Positions 1 to 10,598 of a stretch of 34,702 bases of DNA are shown here, one piece after another. Below the pieces are notes generated by a model. The model ran no database searches and was not told the origin of the DNA. It saw only the letters and a program-made list of their open reading frames with translations. Source of the DNA: Verrucomicrobiota bacterium (GTDB lineage: Bacteria; Verrucomicrobiota; Verrucomicrobiia; Limisphaerales; AAA164-E04); the NCBI GenBank assembly GCA_027619545.1, contig JAQCFT010000009.1, positions 1-34,702 of the forward strand, in the 5' to 3' direction. How positions within the stretch are numbered: the first letter of the stretch is position 1; every line of letters starts with the position of its first letter. The position numbers and the translations under genes were made by a program.

Positions 1-4
1 TTGT

Positions 5-1447
5 TTAATACAATCGTTCAGGAATGGCTGCGGGGGTTTTCATGTCGTAGGGAAGTTTCCAAAGACCTGTACCATCCTTATTGGTGAAATAGAGGTGGGA
101 GGCTGTCAGGGTGTCGGGATTTCCATCTGCCCAAAAGGCGTAAAAATCTGGATGAGCATTCACCGGGCGTCGTGCATAACCGTGGTTACGGGGGCTTTCG
201 ACCGTGATGGTTCGAAGGAGATTCCATGCCAGGATCTCTGCGGGGCGTATCCACATCATCATTTCTCCTCCGGTGCTGTGACGCTGTGGTCCGGGATGAG
301 TGGGGGCAATCAACCGCCAGCGCTTGTCGGGTTCGATGTAAATGGAGCCCATGTCGTAGTTGTGAAACGCGCGGGTGATGCTTTGAAATATCCATTCACC
401 GTTTTGCCAATGCGCAATGGTCCATTCACGAGGGCGATGGTGAGGGCCGGGCTGGTGTTTGTCGCTGGTGATGTGCAGGATGACCGGATTGCCTTCCCCA
501 TCGACCGTGATGTCCTTCAGGTAAACCAATCGATCTTCAGCCTGATAATCTTTTACCAGTGCAGGGTTGTCAGTTTCAGTCAATGGAGGCAGGACTTTGT
601 CACCAGAAACGGTTTGCCAGGTTTCGCCAAGATCGGATGCTTGAAGAAAATAGAGATTGGTGCGGTAGTCAACGTTTCCGTTTGGGTGGTAATTGAACGC
701 TGTCATCACACGTGAACCGATGCGACGACTGATTTGGTAATGTCCTCCCATGCCGGCCAATTTTTGATCCTCGGTCCAGCCGAGACCATGCTGGCTTCGG
801 TTCCGGTAAAGCTCACGACCTTTCGTGTATTTGGTAAACAGATGTAGACATCCTTTTTCTTCGATCCACCAAGGTTGAGGGTAGGTGAATTCTTCTTCAC
901 TGATCTGATCGAATGCCCCGATGTCATAAGGCTTTCTGCTTCGGTATTTGTAGCCCGGGCGGTGTCGGCCTCGCCCGCTCACAAAAACCCACAGGTGACC
1001 TTTGGGATCCATGGCGATGGCTGGGTTGTCGTGGGGATCATTTACCTTCAATTTGTCGTGGACCACGGTGGGTTGGGGCACTTGTCCTGTGGTATGATCA
1101 TAATACCCGATCATGGCCAGGAGATGGGTTTCATTTGCTTGAGTCGTGCCGCCGAATACAAAAAAAGTCTTGTTCGCATCCTCGTCGTAGATTGCCAGTG
1201 GGCAGTGCTTGGCTGTGTAGGTGCCGAGTCCGCCTGAATACTTGGAACCGTATTCGGATTTTTGTCCAAGATCGAACCAGATACCCCGGTAGCCTGCGAT
1301 CTTTCCGGTGACGGGGGAAGGGGGACTGTTGTCGATCGTATCGGCTGCATGCATGGCGGCGGTCATCTGCCACAGGAGGGCTCCGAACGCAGCTCCAAGC
1401 ATCAACCAGCATTGATGTTTCAATTGAGATTTCAGTGGAAAAAGCAT
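5..1447 (-). CDS. Exported BNR-repeat (BNR_4-type) protein
   Basis: This 480-residue protein is complete in the window: its stop codon lies only four bases from the left edge. Residues 1 to about 35 form a Sec-type signal (basic start, hydrophobic core, cleavage likely after AMHA), so it is probably periplasmic or secreted. The mature part resembles the BNR_4 group of beta-propeller proteins. It opens with GYRGIWFDLGQ and continues with a conserved patch around DPHDNPAIAMDPKGHLWVF and sialidase-like turns such as SDLGETWQ. In this family such proteins sit in polysaccharide-utilisation contexts and some have glycosidase or lyase activity, but the substrate cannot be read from the sequence. The ATG has no Shine-Dalgarno sequence. 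It is transcribed away from thiC, and the 269-base gap carries the riboswitch of that gene. Family assignment is good; enzymatic role is unknown. Confidence 0.85.
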   Translation of the reverse strand: MLFPLKSQLKHQCWLMLGAAFGALLWQMTAAMHAADTIDNSPPSPVTGKIAGYRGIWFDLGQKSEYGSKYSGGLGTYTAKHCPLAIYDEDANKTFFVFGGTTQANETHLLAMIGYYDHTTGQVPQPTVVHDKLKVNDPHDNPAIAMDPKGHLWVFVSGRGRHRPGYKYRSRKPYDIGAFDQISEEEFTYPQPWWIEEKGCLHLFTKYTKGRELYRNRSQHGLGWTEDQKLAGMGGHYQISRRIGSRVMTAFNYHPNGNVDYRTNLYFLQASDLGETWQTVSGDKVLPPLTETDNPALVKDYQAEDRLVYLKDITVDGEGNPVILHITSDKHQPGPHHRPREWTIAHWQNGEWIFQSITRAFHNYDMGSIYIEPDKRWRLIAPTHPGPQRHSTGGEMMMWIRPAEILAWNLLRTITVESPRNHGYARRPVNAHPDFYAFWADGNPDTLTASHLYFTNKDGTGLWKLPYDMKTPAAIPERLY

Positions 1448-1507
1448 GCCACATGATGGAATTGTTCGAGCATACTTTCAATGGCGGATTCATCTGATGC
1501 TTCTCCC

Positions 1508-1536
1508 TTGACCCTGATGGGCAGGCGGTCTAGTTT
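1508..1536 (+). promoter_or_regulatory. Candidate sigma-70 promoter for thiC
   Basis: A -35-like TTGACC (1508-1513) and a -10-like TAGTTT (1531-1536) are separated by 17 bases. The -10 keeps the important first T, second A and last T but is otherwise weak. Transcription would start at about 1543, just before the TPP riboswitch begins, and that placement is the main support. The call is by eye only. Confidence 0.4.
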
Positions 1537-1542
1537 GGTTCG

Positions 1543-1652
1543 ATCTGGGGAGCATTCCGAGGCGGCTTTTATGTTGCCTGAAAGGCGCTGAGAGTTTCGC
1601 TCGGGAGAGCGAATGACCCATTGAACCTGTACGGATAATGCCGACGAAGGGA
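1543..1652 (+). promoter_or_regulatory. TPP riboswitch (THI element) upstream of thiC
   Basis: The leader has the conserved blocks of the thiamine pyrophosphate aptamer in the right order. These are a GGGGAGC start at 1547-1553, CTGAGAG at 1588-1594 (pyrimidine-sensing arm), a variable hairpin (TTTCGCTC GGGA GAGCGAA, about 1595-1613), ACCCATTGAACCTG at 1616-1629, and GGATAATGCCGACGAAGGGAA at 1633-1652 with its usual spacing. It lies 64 bases before the thiC start, the classic location. In this family TPP binding lowers expression of thiamine synthesis genes. No strong terminator hairpin or clear ribosome-site sequestering helix is visible between 1653 and 1716, so the mode of control (transcription or translation) cannot be assigned. 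Confidence 0.93.
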
Positions 1653-1707
1653 AAGCCTGCCCATGCTTCCTGATTGTTGGTTTTCCATGTGATTTGACAT
1701 TAATTAG

Positions 1708-3636
<1,929 letters not shown>

Positions 3637-3655
3637 TGAGATCACTGGTCCTGTC

Positions 3656-5683
3656 ATGGTGAGGGGAGATGCATTAAAAGCAGGTTTCTTATTGAGGAGC
3701 ATCATCCTCTTCGGCTTGCTTTTGATGTTGTTGGAAGGGATGCTGGCAGATGAAACAGGAATCCGATCCAAGCTACCATGGTCGTTTCAGCCGGTCTTGC
3801 CGCAGGATGCATTCAAGTTCAGAGACATTGATGATTATATCGATGATTCGATGGAGTCGCACGGGATTGTTCCCAATCCCCTGGCAGATCGGTGGACATT
3901 GATTCGGCGCGCAACCTTTGATCTTCTGGGGCTTCCTCCCTCACCAGATGAAGTGTTGGCATTTGTGGAGGATTCATCACCGGATGCCTATGAAAAGTTG
4001 GTGGATCGATTGCTGGCTTCTCCCAGGTATGGTGAACGCTGGGGGCGTTACTGGCTGGATCTTGCCAGATACGCCGATACAAACGGAGCCGATGAAAACA
4101 TGGCATTTCCCAACGCCTGGAGGTATCGCAATTATGTGATCCGATCCTTCAATCAGGACAAACCTTACGACCGGTTCATTCGGGAACAGATTGCGGGAGA
4201 CCTTTTACCCGAAACGGATGATGTTGATTTGCAGGTGGATCGATTGGTTGCCACCGGTTTTCTGGTGTTGGGACCAAAAATGCTCGCCGAGCAGGACAAG
4301 GAAAAACTGCTCATGGATGTGGTCGATGAACAGATCGATGTGGTGACTCGCACATTTCTCGGGATCAGCGTTGCTTGCGCCCGTTGTCATGACCACAAGT
4401 TTGATCCTGTTGACCAGGAGGATTATTACGCCCTTGCCGGTATATTTCGAAGCACGCGGACCATGGCCAACACCGATCATGTTTCGCGCTGGACCGAGCG
4501 GGTGGTGCCTCATCCTGAAAATGCTGATTTGCAGGCTGCGTTTGAACTCCAAAAATCAGATCTGGAAAGACGTATCCAGGAGTTGGAACGTTCTGCCGGA
4601 TCAGAGGAAAGCAAGCAGAAGCTCGATGCATTCAAGGACCAGTTGAAGCAGTTGGAAGCAAAGGGAGCGGGGTTGCCACGGGCCATGTCCGTGATGGATG
4701 GTGATATTCAGAATCTCCCCGTTCATCTGCGCGGCAATCATCTCACATTGGCGAAACATTCCGTGAACCGGCAGTCGGTCTCCTTTTTGGATCACCTGGT
4801 AGCGATGGGGGACATCGCTTCGTCGGATTCCGGTCGATTGACTCTGTCGGACTGGTTGTGTGATCCGGAGCATCCTCTTGTAGCAAGAGTCATGGTCAAC
4901 CGGATTTGGAAAGGACATTTTGGGGAGGGGCTTGTATCGACTCCCTCCAATTTTGGTCATACGGGTGATTATCCATCTCATTCTGAATTGTTGGACTGGT
5001 TGGCCCGGAGGTTTGTCCAGGACGGGTATTCCATCAAATCCATGCACCGTCGCATGATGCTTTCCAATGCCTACAGACGTTCATCGGAACATTCCTCCGT
5101 GGCTGGTGGTATAGATCCTGATAATCGATGGCTATGGAGGCAGAATCGTCGCAGGTTGGAGGCAGAACCCCTGCGGGATGCGCTGCTTTACATTTCGGGA
5201 CGGCTGGATACTGAATGGGGGGATTCCCTGGGGAGTATGAAAGATAATTCATCTTACTATCGCGAGGAGGGTGAAGCCTTCAAAGCTCCGGTTCGGGCGG
5301 TGTATCTGCCTGTTTTACGCAGTCGTGTTTATGACATGTTTGCCACCTTTGACTTTCCAGATGCTTCGGCTCACTTGGAGAAAAGATCCCAAACCATCAT
5401 GCCCCAGCAGGCTCTGTTTTACCTCAACGGAGAGTTGACAAGCCAATGTGCCGACGGTCTGGCTGATTCCATTCAGGCATCCGGCCCGGGTGAAAACGAG
5501 CGTACTTTGAAGCGCCTTTACCTGACGCTTTTCTCCCGATACCCTTCCATTGAGGAAATGCGTTTGTTTGAGGCGTACTTGCGTCAGTCATCCTTTGTCG
5601 GTACGGAGGAAGCCAAGCGTTCAGGGCTTGTACGCTGGATTCGGATTCTAATGGCGTCTAATGAGTTCAGTTACATCCGATAG
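3656..5683 (+). CDS. Exported DUF1549/DUF1553 (PSCyt2/PSD1) protein
   Basis: This 675-residue protein belongs to the large PVC-specific family that carries DUF1549 followed by DUF1553. I chose the ATG at 3656 because it opens a signal sequence (hydrophobic stretch FLLRSIILFGLLLMLLEG) and does not overlap thiC. DUF1549 covers roughly residues 50-270 and contains GERWGRYWLDLARYADTNG and the hallmark CARCHDHKFDP (C241, C244, H245, formally a CxxCH heme-binding pattern). A short coiled-coil linker rich in K, E and L follows, then DUF1553 with VMVNRIWKGHFGEGLV and RLEAEPLRDALL. The N-terminal PSCyt1 cytochrome domain of longer relatives is absent. Biochemical function is not established for the family. 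The next gene, 10 bases on, is a DUF1501 protein, the usual partner. Read-through from thiC is plausible. Confidence 0.9.
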   Translation: MVRGDALKAGFLLRSIILFGLLLMLLEGMLADETGIRSKLPWSFQPVLPQDAFKFRDIDDYIDDSMESHGIVPNPLADRWTLIRRATFDLLGLPPSPDEVLAFVEDSSPDAYEKLVDRLLASPRYGERWGRYWLDLARYADTNGADENMAFPNAWRYRNYVIRSFNQDKPYDRFIREQIAGDLLPETDDVDLQVDRLVATGFLVLGPKMLAEQDKEKLLMDVVDEQIDVVTRTFLGISVACARCHDHKFDPVDQEDYYALAGIFRSTRTMANTDHVSRWTERVVPHPENADLQAAFELQKSDLERRIQELERSAGSEESKQKLDAFKDQLKQLEAKGAGLPRAMSVMDGDIQNLPVHLRGNHLTLAKHSVNRQSVSFLDHLVAMGDIASSDSGRLTLSDWLCDPEHPLVARVMVNRIWKGHFGEGLVSTPSNFGHTGDYPSHSELLDWLARRFVQDGYSIKSMHRRMMLSNAYRRSSEHSSVAGGIDPDNRWLWRQNRRRLEAEPLRDALLYISGRLDTEWGDSLGSMKDNSSYYREEGEAFKAPVRAVYLPVLRSRVYDMFATFDFPDASAHLEKRSQTIMPQQALFYLNGELTSQCADGLADSIQASGPGENERTLKRLYLTLFSRYPSIEEMRLFEAYLRQSSFVGTEEAKRSGLVRWIRILMASNEFSYIR

Positions 5684-5693
5684 ACATCGAAGC

Positions 5694-7106
5694 ATGAACA
5701 AGACAACATTATGCGAGCATCGCCAGGGGCCGGAGCTGAGCCGGCGCCAATGGCTGGAGCGTTCGACTGCCGGATTTGGCGTCCTGGCCATGCGCTCGTT
5801 GTTGGCTGAGGGTGCGATGATGGACAAGCCCAAAAGCGGCATGCCCCACTATCCTGCTCGGGCAAAGAGGGTGATCTTTCTTTTCATGCACGGAGGACCT
5901 TCCCACATCGATACCTTTGACTACAAACCTTTGCTCAAAAGGGATCACGGCAAACCACTGCCCTTTGCGAAACCCAGAGTGCAGTTTGCTCAGACGGGTA
6001 ATTTATTGGCCAGTCCGTGGGAGTTCAAACAATATGGTCAGAGTGGTCGTTGGGTTAGTGAATTGTTTCCGCAAGTGGCTAGGCATTCTGATCAATTGTG
6101 TGTGATCAAGTCCATACACGGGTCCAATGAAGCGCACGGTGGGGCGTTGCTCAAAATGCACACCGGCTCGGATACCTTTGTGCGGCCCAGTATGGGGGCC
6201 TGGGTCAGTTATGGATTGGGGACCGAGAACAGAAACCTGCCAGCATTTATAACCATTCATCCCACCCTAGGGCATGGGGGTGTTCAGAACTTTGGAGCCG
6301 CCTTTCTTCCAGCCCAACATCAGGGTGTGCGTATCGGGCATCGGGGGGCCGACATCAGGGATGTGGGGATCACTAACCTCAAGCCGGCGCTTCCTGATGC
6401 CGATGAACAGGCATCGGATCTGGCGTATCTCGATCAGTTAAACCGCTTGGAACTTAAAGAGAATGGGCCCAATACGGACCTTGAGGCCCGTATTGAATCA
6501 TTTGAATTGGCCTTTCGTATGCAGATGGAGGCGCCTCCACTTTTTGATGTGTCCAAAGAAACCGAGGCAACGCGGAAACTTTATGGCATTGATCAAGAGG
6601 GAACCGATGGTTTTGGAAGGCAATGCTTGCTGGCAGCGCGCATGTCCGAGGCGGGAGTTCGTTTTGTCCAATGTTCACATGGTTACTGGGATCAGCACAG
6701 CAATCTTGAGAAAGATCATGCTCGGCTTGCCAGAGAGGTCGATCAGCCCATAGCGGGCTTGTTGAAAGATCTGGCCGGCCGGGGGTTGCTGGAGGATACT
6801 TTGGTCATGTGGGGCGGAGAGTTTGGGCGAACCCCGACGGCACAAGGAAAAGATGGTCGGGATCACAATCCTCATGCATTCACCTGGTGGTTCGCAGGGG
6901 GAGGGGTGCGTCCTGGTTTTGAGTATGGTCTCACCGATGACTACGGCTATTATACAGCTGACCAAAGAGTGCATGTTCATGATCTACATGCCACACTTCT
7001 GCATTTACTGGGCATGGATCATGAAAGGTTGACATATCGCTATGGAGGGAGGGATTTCCGGTTGACCGACATTGCCGGCGAAATCGTCCACCCTATTCTG
7101 GGGTGA
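5694..7106 (+). CDS. DUF1501 (sulfatase-fold-like) exported protein
   Basis: This 470-residue protein belongs to the DUF1501 family, which has an alkaline-phosphatase/sulfatase-like fold and almost always pairs with DUF1549/DUF1553 proteins in planctomycetes and verrucomicrobia. The N-terminus contains SRRQWLERSTAGFGVLAM, a twin-arginine-like signal, and the ATG at 5694 places this about 20 residues in. Family motifs seen are FLFMHGGPSHIDTFDYKP near residue 60, ARMSEAGVRFVQC, WDQHSNL, and GGEFGRTPTAQGKDGRDHNPHAF near the C-terminus, whose D, H and N residues resemble metal ligands. Substrate is unknown. It begins 10 bases after the upstream stop, so the two genes form one unit, possibly continuing from thiC. 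An upstream in-frame ATG at 5661 would overlap the previous gene and lengthen the signal, and is less likely. Confidence 0.92.
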   Translation: MNKTTLCEHRQGPELSRRQWLERSTAGFGVLAMRSLLAEGAMMDKPKSGMPHYPARAKRVIFLFMHGGPSHIDTFDYKPLLKRDHGKPLPFAKPRVQFAQTGNLLASPWEFKQYGQSGRWVSELFPQVARHSDQLCVIKSIHGSNEAHGGALLKMHTGSDTFVRPSMGAWVSYGLGTENRNLPAFITIHPTLGHGGVQNFGAAFLPAQHQGVRIGHRGADIRDVGITNLKPALPDADEQASDLAYLDQLNRLELKENGPNTDLEARIESFELAFRMQMEAPPLFDVSKETEATRKLYGIDQEGTDGFGRQCLLAARMSEAGVRFVQCSHGYWDQHSNLEKDHARLAREVDQPIAGLLKDLAGRGLLEDTLVMWGGEFGRTPTAQGKDGRDHNPHAFTWWFAGGGVRPGFEYGLTDDYGYYTADQRVHVHDLHATLLHLLGMDHERLTYRYGGRDFRLTDIAGEIVHPILG

Positions 7107-7204
7107 ATGTCATGATCATGTCATTTTTTAAATTATCTCATTTTTCCCGCTAAACCCGACCACCTTTCTTCCGATTTACTAGGTAGTTCACCCTGTGGAT
7201 CGCC

Positions 7205-8422
7205 ATGATTTTAAACAGTTCTAAACAAGTTCGGCTTGCTTTTGTCGACAAGCACTCAGAAGTGCTCGATGGATTCAAGCATTCGTTGGTGGAGGAAAGA
7301 CCGGATTGGTCAGTACGCTTCTTTGATGATGGACAGCATTTATTGTCGGATATGGAACGTAGGAAATATGATCTGGTCGTTTCAGATATTCATTTGCCAG
7401 GGTTATCCGGAGGGGACTTTCTTCGGACCGTGGCACAAAAAGCTCCGGAGACAGTGCGTGTGGTTTCTTATGAATTGGAGCGCCAGGAAGATGTGATGAC
7501 CCATGTTGATGTCTGGAACCAATTTATCACCAAACCATGCGAACCGGATATGCTGATTTCGGTTGTTGAAGAATCATTATCAATCAAAGAAAAACCACCC
7601 GGATTATCTGCTGTGGAAGTTATTAAAAACCTGAAACGTCTGCCGACCATCCCAGCCATTTATCTGGAGTTGAACCGGTTGTTAAGTGATCCCAACTCGC
7701 ATCCTGACGATATCGGCGACGTGGTTGCTCGGGATATTGCTTTGACGAGTAGTCTTCTGCGTATCGTTAACTCCGCTCAGATCGGCCTCCGGCGAAATGT
7801 TTCGACGCCGCACGAAGCAGTCAGTTTTCTGGGGGTGGACATCGTCAAGACCCTGGCATTGGGAGCTAAGTTATTCACCATGTGTCATGATCAAATCCTT
7901 CGCCTGCCCTACTTGAGAAATTTGTGGGATCATAGCATGTGCGTAAGCGGTGCCGCGCGCAAGATCATGAAGGTGCAGGGGGGAAATCGGAAAATGGTGG
8001 ATGAGGCTATGGTGGCCGGATTGCTACATGATGCCGGAAAGTTGGTTCTCGCGACGAATGATCCTCAAAAAACGATGGAAGTCATGAGTTTATGTCGTGA
8101 GAAAGAAATCTCGCTCATGAAAGCCGAGGATCTTGTTTTTGGATTCAATCACGGCGATGTAGGCGGGGTGTTGTTTCGGTTATGGGGTTTGTCGGGCAAA
8201 GTGGTTGAAGCGGTTAAATTTCATCATGTTCCGGGTCGCAGTTTGAACAAGGACATGAGTGTGCTGGCCGCCCTGCACGTGGCTGAAATGGTGAGTCAAC
8301 CATTAGGTGAGGGGAGTTACGGCCAATGGAGTCAGGAAGATATCAATCTCGAATATATGCAATCGGTTGGAATGGAAGGGGATTTGGTTGATTGGAAACG
8401 TCGTGTGGATGATTTTGAATGA
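7205..8422 (+). CDS. Response regulator with C-terminal HDOD domain
   Basis: This is a 405-residue cytoplasmic signalling protein. Residues 8-125 form a CheY-like receiver: D15 in the acidic pocket, phospho-acceptor D61 in VVSDIHLPG, the switch S88 and K110 in FITKPC. Residues about 140-340 form an HDOD domain: LPTIPAIYLELNRLL, DIALTSSLLRIVNSAQ, and HDAGK near residue 275. HDOD is related to HD hydrolase domains but usually lacks full catalytic metal sites. In this family such proteins act downstream of two-component kinases, often affecting motility, attachment or the cell cycle, and the output partner is unknown. No kinase gene is adjacent. The next gene starts 53 bases later on the same strand and is probably co-transcribed. 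No Shine-Dalgarno sequence is seen before the ATG. Confidence 0.92.
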   Translation: MILNSSKQVRLAFVDKHSEVLDGFKHSLVEERPDWSVRFFDDGQHLLSDMERRKYDLVVSDIHLPGLSGGDFLRTVAQKAPETVRVVSYELERQEDVMTHVDVWNQFITKPCEPDMLISVVEESLSIKEKPPGLSAVEVIKNLKRLPTIPAIYLELNRLLSDPNSHPDDIGDVVARDIALTSSLLRIVNSAQIGLRRNVSTPHEAVSFLGVDIVKTLALGAKLFTMCHDQILRLPYLRNLWDHSMCVSGAARKIMKVQGGNRKMVDEAMVAGLLHDAGKLVLATNDPQKTMEVMSLCREKEISLMKAEDLVFGFNHGDVGGVLFRLWGLSGKVVEAVKFHHVPGRSLNKDMSVLAALHVAEMVSQPLGEGSYGQWSQEDINLEYMQSVGMEGDLVDWKRRVDDFE

Positions 8423-8475
8423 TCCCGTTTGCTCGAGATGAAATTTTTACCCAATAAGGAGAATCCCAAATAATT

Positions 8476-9234
8476 ATGAAATCAAACGAACATCGTGTTG
8501 ATGAATTGTCCTGGCCTCATCAAGTTGCCTCCATGGGGCATCGCCACTTCGATGATGTGTCCCAAACATGTCTCGATCTAGGAACCAAATACATGCAGAT
8601 GCCATTCGGTGTGATCAGCAGCATTCATCGGAATGTTTATCGCATTGACAAGGTGTTTGGCCGGCCTCCGGGACTAGAAGTGGATGATGAATGGTCGGTT
8701 GAAGAGACTCCATGTTTTCGAGTGCTCGCTGCAGAATGCATTTTTTCCTGTCCGGATTTATTGGAGGATAAGGGAGCGGATTTTGCCATATTTGCTCAAA
8801 AGCATGGAATACGTGGTTTCATCTCTGCTCCTATCTGGGTCAACCAATCGGTGCAGGGAACCTTGAGTTTTTTTTCCAATGAAGTGCAGGAAACGGTTGA
8901 TCCGAAAATAGCCCAGGCACTCGAACTTGCGGCATTTGGACTTTCTCGATTCCTGGAATTTGAGCATTTCAAGAATATCCGTGAACTGATGAACATTCAG
9001 TTGAAGGAAGCCCTTGAGGATGTCAAGGCACTCCACGGATTGCTCCCCATATGTGCCAGTTGCAAGAAAATCAGAGATGTGGATGGTCTATGGGTCAAAT
9101 TCGAAGAATATGTAGCCAAGCATTCTCTGGCACAGCTTTCGCACGGCTTGTGCAAGCCGTGCGTGAAGGATCTGTATGGATTTGATCCGTACGAAATGGA
9201 TTCTGAAGAGGAAGAATGTTCGTGTGGAGGCTGA
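8476..9234 (+). CDS. GAF-domain sensor protein with four-cysteine C-terminal module
   Basis: This 252-residue soluble protein shows a GAF-like fold over about residues 15-160, including the typical APIWVNQSVQGTLSFFS strand pair. A short coiled-coil helix (about 165-188) links it to a compact module: LLPICASCKKIRD, then W and E residues, then GLCKPCVKDLY, giving cysteines 193, 196, 226 and 229 as a likely zinc site. The same tail is common at the end of PAS, GAF and receiver proteins in many phyla; its role is unknown. The protein ends in an acidic stretch and CSCGG, adding two more cysteines. No kinase, cyclase or DNA-binding output domain is present, so it may report to the neighbouring receiver-HDOD protein. 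An AAGGAG at 8456-8461 lies 14 bases before the ATG, longer than ideal. Its stop codon directly abuts that of the convergent gene. Confidence 0.8.
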   Translation: MKSNEHRVDELSWPHQVASMGHRHFDDVSQTCLDLGTKYMQMPFGVISSIHRNVYRIDKVFGRPPGLEVDDEWSVEETPCFRVLAAECIFSCPDLLEDKGADFAIFAQKHGIRGFISAPIWVNQSVQGTLSFFSNEVQETVDPKIAQALELAAFGLSRFLEFEHFKNIRELMNIQLKEALEDVKALHGLLPICASCKKIRDVDGLWVKFEEYVAKHSLAQLSHGLCKPCVKDLYGFDPYEMDSEEEECSCGG

Positions 9235-10356
9235 TCAGTCTTCCAGTGTGAAGTCTTCGGGAAAGGCTGCAATGGTTTCCTGAATGGTGCTCTCATCTTC
9301 TATGACCGTATCATTCAGGATAATTCGATAGAAGCGGCGTTTTTTGCCGATGGCTTTGTCATCTTGAATGGTGATTGGTCGTGTTTGAAACGAAAAAGAG
9401 AAGACGTCAGACCAGTTTTCGAAATCATCGGAAGCCTGAGCCTTGAAGGGCAAACCTCTTGGTCCAGTGATAGACATGCGTGATTTGGAGTCGGGTAGGA
9501 CTTGAACGTTCTCCATTCTTATGGGAGTGCTGTTAATGAGGGATGTGCGATAATACCTCGGGCCGGTTGGTGCCGCTTCCTCGTCAACAAGGGTCAAGTC
9601 CCGTCCTTTCAACGTTTCCAGAGCAATCGGTTGCCATACTTTTTTATCATTGGAAGCGTAAACGATGATGGTTTGATCGCGTGGACCTCGAACGGTGATG
9701 ACCGGTGCCTGGCCTGCTTTGCGTTTCAGGGTCTTAAATTTAACCGAGAAATTGATTTCAGCTGTGATTCTGCAGGAAAAATTGGCGATTGGATCCCCGT
9801 TGAACCGCCAAGGCGTCCAGCCATTGCCTTGTTTTACCCAGATATCATCAAAGCTTTTTCCAACGAGAACGGGGTCTCTCAGCAACAAGCTCGCACGGTC
9901 GGTGCTCCGACCGCTCAAACCACCAAATTCAACCGTGAAAGTAAAGCTGTCCGGCACATCGACCGCAATGTCGTCAATGATTGCCGTATTATAGTCAGGG
10001 AAGATGGTAAAGGGTGCGCTTTCGAACAGAAGGGTGCCGGGGCTCGATGCCTCGAAGGTTTCCTCTCCGTCGTTGGTGTAAAATCGAACGATGCAGGTCT
10101 CATCTCCTTCAGGTTCGAATTGACCCAGATATTCAAATTCAAACTTGGTGACTTTTCGTCCGTCTCCAGCGAGTAAAATTTCGTCGCCATATTCGATTGT
10201 CCTGGGGTATTGCCCCGTGATTTTGCCCAAGATGTTGTCATAGACGACTTCCTCTGAGACGAATTGAGCATTAACGAGCGTGATGAAACCGGCGCATCCG
10301 AAGGCGATCATGCCTGCGTATGCTCTTTTGATAACGGATGATGGTGCGTTAAACAT
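9235..10356 (-). CDS. Exported hypothetical protein with two repeated beta-rich modules
   Basis: I do not recognise a named family. The ATG at 10356 gives 373 residues with a Sec signal (residues 1 to about 31, ending FITLVNAQ); a TTG at 10392 would put extra residues before it and is less likely. The N-terminal half (about 35-200) is a beta-rich region with YDNILG, LAGDGRKVTKFEFEYLG and acidic D/E patches. It resembles the exported discoidin-like or lectin-like proteins common in verrucomicrobia, but this is a loose impression. The C-terminal half holds two copies of an approximately 55-residue module, each opening with a GPR signature, then ASND..W or ASDDFENW, and closing with a YYR or FYR box. 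This pattern is typical of verrucomicrobial surface proteins. It lies downstream of the tRNA-Lys gene on the same strand and converges on the GAF gene without any gap. Confidence 0.7.
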   Translation of the reverse strand: MFNAPSSVIKRAYAGMIAFGCAGFITLVNAQFVSEEVVYDNILGKITGQYPRTIEYGDEILLAGDGRKVTKFEFEYLGQFEPEGDETCIVRFYTNDGEETFEASSPGTLLFESAPFTIFPDYNTAIIDDIAVDVPDSFTFTVEFGGLSGRSTDRASLLLRDPVLVGKSFDDIWVKQGNGWTPWRFNGDPIANFSCRITAEINFSVKFKTLKRKAGQAPVITVRGPRDQTIIVYASNDKKVWQPIALETLKGRDLTLVDEEAAPTGPRYYRTSLINSTPIRMENVQVLPDSKSRMSITGPRGLPFKAQASDDFENWSDVFSFSFQTRPITIQDDKAIGKKRRFYRIILNDTVIEDESTIQETIAAFPEDFTLED

Positions 10357-10429
10357 ACCTGCCTTTCTTGGAAAAAACGAATGCCGAACCAATTATCCGC
10401 ATAGGAAGTCAGTCGTTTACGGATTGAAT

Positions 10430-10505
<76 letters not shown>

Positions 10506-10598
10506 ATGGCGTTTAATTTCGATGCAATCATTCGATTTGTCAAATGGTAAGCACAAGAAATGCCAAAATCATTTTTGAGAATGAAACTTTTCGCACTC

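Noticed and set aside
7110-7130. Palindrome CATGATCATG followed by six T as a terminator after the DUF1501 gene
   Set aside because: A ten-base palindrome leaves no loop and gives at most a 3-base stem, too weak for termination.
9502-10176. 224-codon plus-strand frame opposite the exported hypothetical protein
   Set aside because: The minus-strand frame has a signal peptide and internal repeats; the plus frame has no signal and no domain features.
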